Source of the DNA: Lampris incognitus
Lineage: Eukaryota; Chordata; Actinopteri; Lampriformes; Lampridae
Assembly (NCBI RefSeq): GCF_029633865.1
Contig: NC_079222.1
Coordinates: forward strand, 35,841,327-35,905,326
Direction: 5' to 3'
DNA: 64,000 bases
Position numbers and translations under genes: made by a program. Under the pieces are notes generated by a model that worked only from the letters and a program-made list of their open reading frames with translations, ran no database searches and was not told the DNA's origin. Positions 57,975 to 64,000 of this stretch are shown piece by piece. Each line of letters starts with the position of its first letter. Within the stretch, counting starts at the first letter, position 1.

Positions 57975-59750
57975 AAATGAAGCGATGCCTCCACCTGGAA
58001 TAACAAAACACCCCACACTCTGTGGAGTGGCAGGCTGGGGTGGTGGTTGCCATATTTAAAAAGGGGGACCGGATGGTGTGATGCAATGATCGGGGCATCA
58101 CATTGCTCAGCCTCCCTGAGCAAGTCTACTCTAGGGTGCTAGAAAGGAGACTCCGACCAATAGTCGAACATCGGATCCAGGACGAACAATCTGGATTCCG
58201 TCCTGGTCGTGGAACAACGGACCAACTTACCCTTGCGGAAGCGCTGAGGGGGGCGTGGGAGTTAGACCAGCCAGTCTATATGTGTTTTGGGGACTTGGAG
58301 AAGGCTTACGACCGTGTATCCCGGGGCACTCTGTGGAGGGTACTGCCGGAGTATGGGGTACCGGGGCAGTTGCTACAAGCCATCCGGATCCGGTCCTTAT
58401 ATACCCAAAGTGAGAGCTGTGTGCGCATTCTCGGCACAAAGTCAAACACGTTTTTTGGTGGGTGTCGGACTCTGCCAGGGTTGACCCTTGTCTCCGATTC
58501 TGTTTGTGATGTTCATGGACAGGATCTCAAGGCTCAGCCAAGGTGAGGAGTGTGTCCGTTTTTGGCAACTTCAGAATTATATCTCTGCTCTTCACAGATG
58601 ATGTGGTTTTGTTGGCTTCATCAGAACGCGAGCTCCAGCGCCCACTGGGGTAGTTTGCAGCTGAGTGTGAAACGGCCGGGATGAGAGTCAGCACCTCCAA
58701 ATCTGGGGCCATGGTTCTCAACCTGAAAATGGTAGATTGCTCCTTCCGGGTTGGGTTGAGTTGTTGCCTCAAGTGAAGGAGTTCAAGTATCTCGGGGTCT
58801 TGTTAACGAGTGAGGGTAAGATGGAGCGGGAGATTGACAGGAGGATTGGTGAAGCATCAGCAGCAATGCGCACGTTGTACCGGACCGTTGTGGTGTAGAG
58901 GGAGCTGAGCCGGAAGGCAAAGCTCTCAGTTTACCAGTCAATCTTCATTCCAACTTTCACCTATGGTCGTGAGCTTTGGGTAGTGACGGAAGGGGTGAGA
59001 TGGCGGATACAAGCGGGTGAAATGAGTTTCCTCTGTAGGGTGTCTGGGCTCAGCCTTAGAGATAGGGTGAGGAGCTCGGACATCCGGAGGGAGCTCGGAA
59101 AGTGATGTGCAGTCAGGGGAGGCAGAGGAGGCAGTGCCTCACCCAGACTAGTAAGAAAAATAAAATGAAATGTCATGATAGTTACAAAAAAATATTTTTT
59201 TAAATTTTTTTTAACTTTAATTTGTTAAGATTGTTGTAAAAAATAATTAAAAAAAAACATGTAAAACTTGTTGTTTTATCAATAAAAGGCATGCCCTATT
59301 CAGGATGGCTTGCCCCCAAAGCTAGCATTTGTGAATGCAGGCTGCTGGCGCAGAGTCTGCTTGTGCCTCTCTCTGACGTGTGGGTAAGTACTTACTGCCT
59401 ACCCAGCCATAGCCCTCACTGCACGTTACTGAGCTCGGAGTAGAGCCGCTGCTCCTTCGCGTCGAAAGGAGCCAGTTGAGGTGGTTCGGGCATCTGCTTA
59501 GGATGCCTCCTGGGCGCCTTCCTTTGGAGGTTTTCCAGAGGAAACCCAGGGGTAGACCCAGAACTCGCTGGAGGGACTACATGTGCAATCTGGCCTTGGA
59601 AAGCCTTGGGATCCCCCAGGAGGAGCTGGAGGCCGTTGCTGGGGAGAGGAACATCTGGAGTGCCCTACTTAGCTTGCTGCCACCGCGACCCTACCCCGGA
59701 GAGGCGGCTGAAGGTGAATGACTGATTGAATGAATGCACATGCACACACG
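57975..59750 (+). mobile_element. Non-LTR retrotransposon (LINE) RT and C-terminal fragment
   Basis: The open frame 58103-58546 has VYSRVLERRLRPIVEHRIQ, EQSGFRPGRGTTDQL and DLEKAYDRVSRGTLW, conserved reverse-transcriptase blocks. Degraded frames continue (FADD-like region near 58590). The C-terminal part lies at 59476-59721 (LRWFGHLLRMPPGRLPLEVFQRKPRGRPRTRWRDY). A MITE at 59099-59430 interrupts it. It is a typical teleost LINE, not intact. Confidence 0.88.
59099..59430. mobile_element. hAT-type MITE inside the LINE, 8-bp TSD
   Basis: A 332-bp insertion with imperfect inverted ends (agtgatgtgcagtcaggg and the complement of cctcactgcacgttact). It is flanked by gagctcgg on both sides (59091-59098 and 59431-59438). 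The LINE reading resumes after the second copy. Confidence 0.85.
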
Positions 59751-60039
59751 GTACACTTTTGGCACCCGCTGCGTGTAACATCGCCCAACTATAACATATA
59801 ACCTTAATTTGGTGCAAACCATCCACTCCGTAAAACTCCCGGATCAGGCCCGAACTCTGTTCGCACACTGGCCAAGCACACCTGCTATTTTAACGTAATG
59901 GCTTCTTATAACAGGAAGAATAATTAGAATATTTAATTAAGGGACTCTGCCTTTGCAAAACTAGTCTAGTTAGAGACACTAGAGTCTACAAACACCACTA
60001 GTACTTTTCACTTTGGTCTATTTTTATTTTATTTATTTA

Positions 60040-61420
60040 TTTACATTTTCATGTCTTCCTTAACATATCAGATAACACGTAACAGCGCGAATACAAGAGG
60101 TTTACAAAATAAAATCAAAAGAATGATATTTAGCCACGGTTCCTCATGGTCAGGTGGAGTTGCTATTTTATTCAACAATGGCCCAGGGAAGATCATAGCT
60201 GACAAAACAGATGTAAAGGGTCAATGGATTGTGCAAGTTGTGAATATAGAGGATTCATTTTTTATTCTTTGCAATCTTTATGGCTACAATAACAGCACAC
60301 AGAAGAACAATTTGCTATTAGATATTAGCACTTTGGTTGAGGAAATGAAAATCCTACATCCTACAGATAATATTGCAGTTGGGGGAGACTTTAATATGAC
60401 CCCAGAGGAATGGAAAGACACATCACTATAACAAGACCATAACTGACTTCTGTAACACACTGAGTTTAGAGTACATATGGAGAGTCAAGAACCCTGAGAA
60501 AGTACAGTACTCTTGGTTTAAAGCAGTTAGAACATGTACATCTAGAATCGATTATTGGTTACTTTCTCATAAATTATCAAAATCTGTCTCTGATTTATCA
60601 ATGGATATTGCCACTTTAACAGACCACAGACTAATACATTTGGAGCTGAAGCCAACCAAAACTAGCAGAAAAAACAAAGGTTTGGGAAATTTAACTCAAG
60701 TATATTGAAAGATGAAGGTTACTGTCAGAAAATCAGAGCCATGCTGGAGGAGTCTCAAAATGACCCTGAAATTCAATCAAATGTAAACAAATGGGAATAA
60801 TTTAAGTATGACATGATTGAACAGCCCTTCATGGTCCATACTCTGAAGACATTTGGTTTTTAGGACAATTTCATAAAGGTCATAGAGACTTTGTAAAAGG
60901 ACTTTAACAGTTGTGTTTCATTACTTCATGGTACCGTGCCTCGTTTTGATGTACAGAAAGGAATCTGGTAGGGTTGTCCGACGACACCAGAACTATTAAC
61001 CTTGGCGGCAGAAATGTTGGCTATTATGATAAAGAAGCGTGATAACGTGAAAAAACTTAATGTATTTTGTTCAGAACTTGTTATAAGTCAGTTTGCAGAC
61101 GACACAACCCTGCTTGTCAAGGATGAACATCAGATTCCTGTTGACATACAGAACACTGAACTCTTTTCAAAGGCCTTTGGACTATTGCTCAACATCCAAA
61201 AATGTGAACTGCGGTCCTTTCATGAATGTGCACAAACTGTAATTTATGAAATACCTGTTAAAACTGTGGTAAAATACTTTGATATTTATGTAACAAAATA
61301 TCACAAGGAACGTGAAAAGCTTAATTTGACAAACAAAATAAATGAATGTAAACGTACACTTCATGTTTGGTTGCAAAGGGGTTTATCCAGTTTTGGAAGA
61401 ACGTAGCTCAACAAAATGGG
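60040..61420 (+). mobile_element. Degenerate L1-like ORF2 pieces (endonuclease and RT)
   Basis: 60051-60431 has endonuclease motifs (GGVAILFNN, LYGYNN, AVGGDFNMTPEEW). 61002-61406 has the RT core ISQFADDTTLL and a following LNIQKCEL. The parts between are shortened and contain stops. Confidence 0.85.
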
Positions 61421-61963
61421 ACGTATCGCCAGAAGTGTTCACCCTGCATCTTCACTAGCACTTAATTCAGATTTGTTAAGTCTATAAACAAACTTAACTT
61501 CAATTTTATATGGAGGAATCGAACTCAATGAGACCCAGGAAGAAAAAAAACATGTTTTTAATTCCCTTTTTTTGACATCATAAAGTGTTAGGGTGGTAAA
61601 AAACACATTGCAAAAAAATATGATTAAATTAAATTTAATTCAAATTTGACAACATGCCCATTGTTGTGGACAGCATGATTTTATTGTTCTCCAACGTGAA
61701 ACATTTCTACAGCACTGCGCGGCCGCGTTTTTTCCTGCCCAAATATTTCACCACTGCCTGGAGACACAACAGTTGTCGCCGCAGCAGCAGCTCCACACAT
61801 GTGACACATGTGTTCGTGTAGTCAGAGAGAATTTGTCGGTCGCTTCTTTGCTGCAATTTCCACAATAGTTATTTTCTGAGATATCATTGTTGATACCTTT
61901 TACTTTTTATTTTTTATTTTTCTCCAAGGGGAAAGTAGCGGATGAGCTATGGGGGAGCTTAGT
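61421..61963. other. 3' flank of the repeat-protein gene
   Basis: It contains the tail of the L1 pieces and A/T-rich sequence. No gene or clear poly(A) signal is assigned. Confidence 0.4.
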
Positions 61964-64000
61964 CTAGATGTTCTTATCCGATATCTTCTGCCACCTCTTC
62001 CTCATCCACTTCCTTATAGACGTGAGGATACTTGGCGACCTTTTTTTTCCAGCCCACTGAATCTTATGAGCGTCCATCTCCTCTGTCTCCTCACGCTTCA
62101 TATGCTCCTCAATAGGCCTCCGTTGTAGAGGAAGCAGAGCCTGGTCAGCCTCCTCCTTTGCCTTAAGGAGACTGGCATCCTCCCCCTGTATCTGGCTCAG
62201 GGCAGCCTTGGTGTCTTTGCTGTCCTTCTGAGAAGCCAAGTGCACTCTCTGCAGCTCTGCATGCCTTATGGCTTCCTGCCCCAGGACCTCTATGTCCTGC
62301 TGCAGTCTATTTTTCTCTTGGAGGAGTCTCTCCCTCTCCTCCGCCCACAGGATGAGATTCAGAGTCAGCAGATGTTCTGCCTCACTCTGGCCCTTCCTGG
62401 CATCTGAGACTTGGGCTTCGTTCTTAATAAGTTGTGCTTTTAAGTCAGTGATGGTTGCCTTAATCTTCAACGATGCCAGGTTGTTTATGGCCTGCTCTTT
62501 ATGATGCATTTTTTGTAGCTCCTCTTTTTCTTTGAATAGAGTCGCCTTCTCCACCTCACAAGCCTGGAGCATGGCGCAGTGCTGCTCTAAATCTCGAGCT
62601 CTCTCCTGCACCAAACTGTCGAGGTCCTTTAACTTGTCTTTAGCAGGGACGTAATGGGTTGGCTGGCAGGCGACCTTCTTTTCATTGATATGCCCACCCA
62701 CAACCCCAGTAAACCTTCCCACCCCATTCTTCAACTGGGGAACCTCTTGGGGATTTGGTTTCTGTGAGGTCTTCTTCCTCAAGTGCAACTTTTCCCTTCC
62801 AGTTGTTGAGGTGGCACTCTCTTTGAGGGTAGGCTGCTCCTCCTTTCCCCCTTGCATTGCGTGAACTGGCCTCTCTGGAGAGACAATATCTCTCGAAACA
62901 TTACCATCAGTGGTGTTCTTTTGTTTTTCCTCTCCATTTCTCTGGTGCACCTTCCTCCTCACAAATGTCATGCTGGGAGTTTCTTTCAGGAGAGGCCACT
63001 CTTCCTCTTCGCCCAGCATTGGGTAGAATGGCTTTTCTGAAGAGACGATGACTCCCCCAATTTGACGTTCGGTGTTGTTCTCCTTAGTCATCTCTGATTT
63101 GCTTACCCGCACCTCCCTCTGTGGAAGAGAGGGGTGAAACCTCACCCTCTTCTTCTGAACTTTGGAGGTGGTGCTCTCTTTCAGGTTAGCCCCCTCTCCC
63201 CCTTGCATTGGGCGAAATGGCCTCTCTGGAGAGACAATACCTCTCAAAACACTACCTTTGGTGTTGTTCTTTTGTGTTTCTCCATTTCTGTGGTGCACCT
63301 TCCTCCTCACAAATGTCATGGTGGGAATCTCTTTCAGGATAGGCCACTCTTCCTCTTCACCCAGCATTGGGTAGAATGGCTTTTCTGAAGAGACGATGAC
63401 TCCCCCAACTTGACGTTCGGTGTTGTTCTCCTTAGTCATCTCTGATTTGCTTACCCGCACCTCCCTCTGTGGAAGAGAGGGGTGAAACCTCACCCTCTTC
63501 TTCTGAACTTTGGAGGTGGTGCTCTCTTTCAGGTTAGCCCCCTCTCCCCCTTGCATTGGGCGAAATGGCCTCTCTGGAGAGACAATACCTCTCAAAACAC
63601 TACCTTTGGTGTTGTTCTTTTGTGTTTCTCCATTTCTCTGGTGCACCTTCCTCCTCACAAATGTCATGGTGGGAATCTCTTTCAGGATAGGCCACTCTTC
63701 CTCTTCACCCAGCATTGGGTAGAATGGCTTTTCTGAAGAGACGATGACTCCCCCAACTTGACGTTCGGTGTTGTTCTCCTTAGTCATCTCTGATTTGCTT
63801 ACCCGCACCTCCCTCTGTGGAAGAGAGGGGTGAAACCTCACCCTCTTCTTCTGAACTTTAGAGGTGGTGCTCTCTTTCAGGTTAGCCCCCTCTCCCCCTT
63901 GCATTGGGCGAAATGGCCTCTCTGGAGAGACAATACCTCCCAAAACACTACCCTTGGTGTATTTCTTTTGTGTTTCTCCATTTCTCTGGTGCACCTTCCT
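61964..64000 (-). CDS. Repeat-containing coiled-coil protein, C-terminal part (partial at window edge)
   Basis: The minus-strand frame is open from the right edge to the stop at 61964 (at least 676 codons). The first half consists of at least three near-identical 116-residue units. Each has a KKRVRFHPSLPQREVRV segment and two related half-units (G.IVSPERPFRPMQGGE and GVIVSSEKPFYPMLGEEEE, each followed by LKE..T). A linker with Lys/Pro-rich sequence follows. A coiled coil of about 200 residues (from LKDLDSLVQERARDLEQH) comes next, then a basic end (SIRKWMRKRWQKISDKNI). No known family is recognised. No stop or frameshift is seen. Near-identical DNA repeats suggest recent expansion or homogenisation. 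The start lies outside the window. Confidence 0.8.
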   Translation of the reverse strand, partial: RKVHQRNGETQKKYTKGSVLGGIVSPERPFRPMQGGEGANLKESTTSKVQKKRVRFHPSLPQREVRVSKSEMTKENNTERQVGGVIVSSEKPFYPMLGEEEEWPILKEIPTMTFVRRKVHQRNGETQKNNTKGSVLRGIVSPERPFRPMQGGEGANLKESTTSKVQKKRVRFHPSLPQREVRVSKSEMTKENNTERQVGGVIVSSEKPFYPMLGEEEEWPILKEIPTMTFVRRKVHHRNGETQKNNTKGSVLRGIVSPERPFRPMQGGEGANLKESTTSKVQKKRVRFHPSLPQREVRVSKSEMTKENNTERQIGGVIVSSEKPFYPMLGEEEEWPLLKETPSMTFVRRKVHQRNGEEKQKNTTDGNVSRDIVSPERPVHAMQGGKEEQPTLKESATSTTGREKLHLRKKTSQKPNPQEVPQLKNGVGRFTGVVGGHINEKKVACQPTHYVPAKDKLKDLDSLVQERARDLEQHCAMLQACEVEKATLFKEKEELQKMHHKEQAINNLASLKIKATITDLKAQLIKNEAQVSDARKGQSEAEHLLTLNLILWAEERERLLQEKNRLQQDIEVLGQEAIRHAELQRVHLASQKDSKDTKAALSQIQGEDASLLKAKEEADQALLPLQRRPIEEHMKREETEEMDAHKIQWAGKKRSPSILTSIRKWMRKRWQKISDKNI
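62942..64000 (-). repeat. 348-bp coding tandem repeat
   Basis: The landmark ggtgcaccttcctcctcac recurs at 62946, 63294 and 63642, exactly 348 bp apart, and the sequence is cut at the right edge in the next unit. Units differ by only a few bases. A more diverged partial unit lies at about 62820-62941. Confidence 0.95.

Noticed and set aside
62268-63736. Plus-strand frames opposite the repeat protein, repeated in register
   Set aside because: They are shorter than the uninterrupted minus frame and repeat only because the DNA repeats; no domain is seen.

Overview
The window is nuclear DNA of a ray-finned (teleost) fish. It has small exons with GT-AG splice sites. It also has a TRIM/PRY-SPRY gene in duplicate, the 5' end of a vasa (ddx4) gene with RGG exons, and a typical teleost repeat load: a V-SINE, Tc1/mariner, hAT elements and MITEs, L1-like and other LINEs, and endogenous retroviruses. 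No prokaryotic features, CRISPR arrays or rRNA were seen.

Layout. 1-5.84 kb: the N-terminal exons of ddx4 on the minus strand. The exons lie in a tandemly duplicated intron/exon segment, and transposons have inserted into the introns. 5.84-8.7 kb: intergenic DNA with a V-SINE remnant. 8.72-12.3 kb: a two-exon type II membrane C-type lectin gene on the plus strand. 12.3-15.28 kb: LINE and hAT transposase fragments. 15.28-31.55 kb (block A) and 43.38-57.57 kb (block B): two copies of one large segmental duplication in the same orientation, nearly identical where I compared them by eye. Each block carries a complete seven-exon TRIM gene on the minus strand, an L1 fragment, SINEs, a retroviral env remnant, and exons of an unidentified gene with a 21-bp minisatellite. 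31.55-43.38 kb between the blocks: a hAT MITE, two partial endogenous retroviruses, a third partial copy (block C, 38.39-39.69 kb) of the minisatellite gene, and a LINE ORF1 fragment. 57.57-61.5 kb: LINE fragments and a MITE. 61.96-64 kb: the 3' part of an open reading frame on the minus strand that encodes 116-residue repeats followed by a coiled coil.

How the parts relate. Both TRIM copies stay in frame across seven exons (559 and 564 residues predicted), so both could be functional E3 ligase or antiviral-type proteins. The two blocks act as natural filled and empty sites. Block A holds a solo LTR with a 4-bp target duplication that block B lacks. Block A holds a Tc1 element in a stretch that block B has deleted. 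The neighbouring minisatellite gene is broken in a different way in each copy. Points worth a second look are the ddx4 exon duplication, the roughly 600-bp CT tract directly before a TRIM 3' splice site, the 37-bp repeat array in a retroviral leader, and the repeat protein at the right edge with an RVxF-like motif in every unit.
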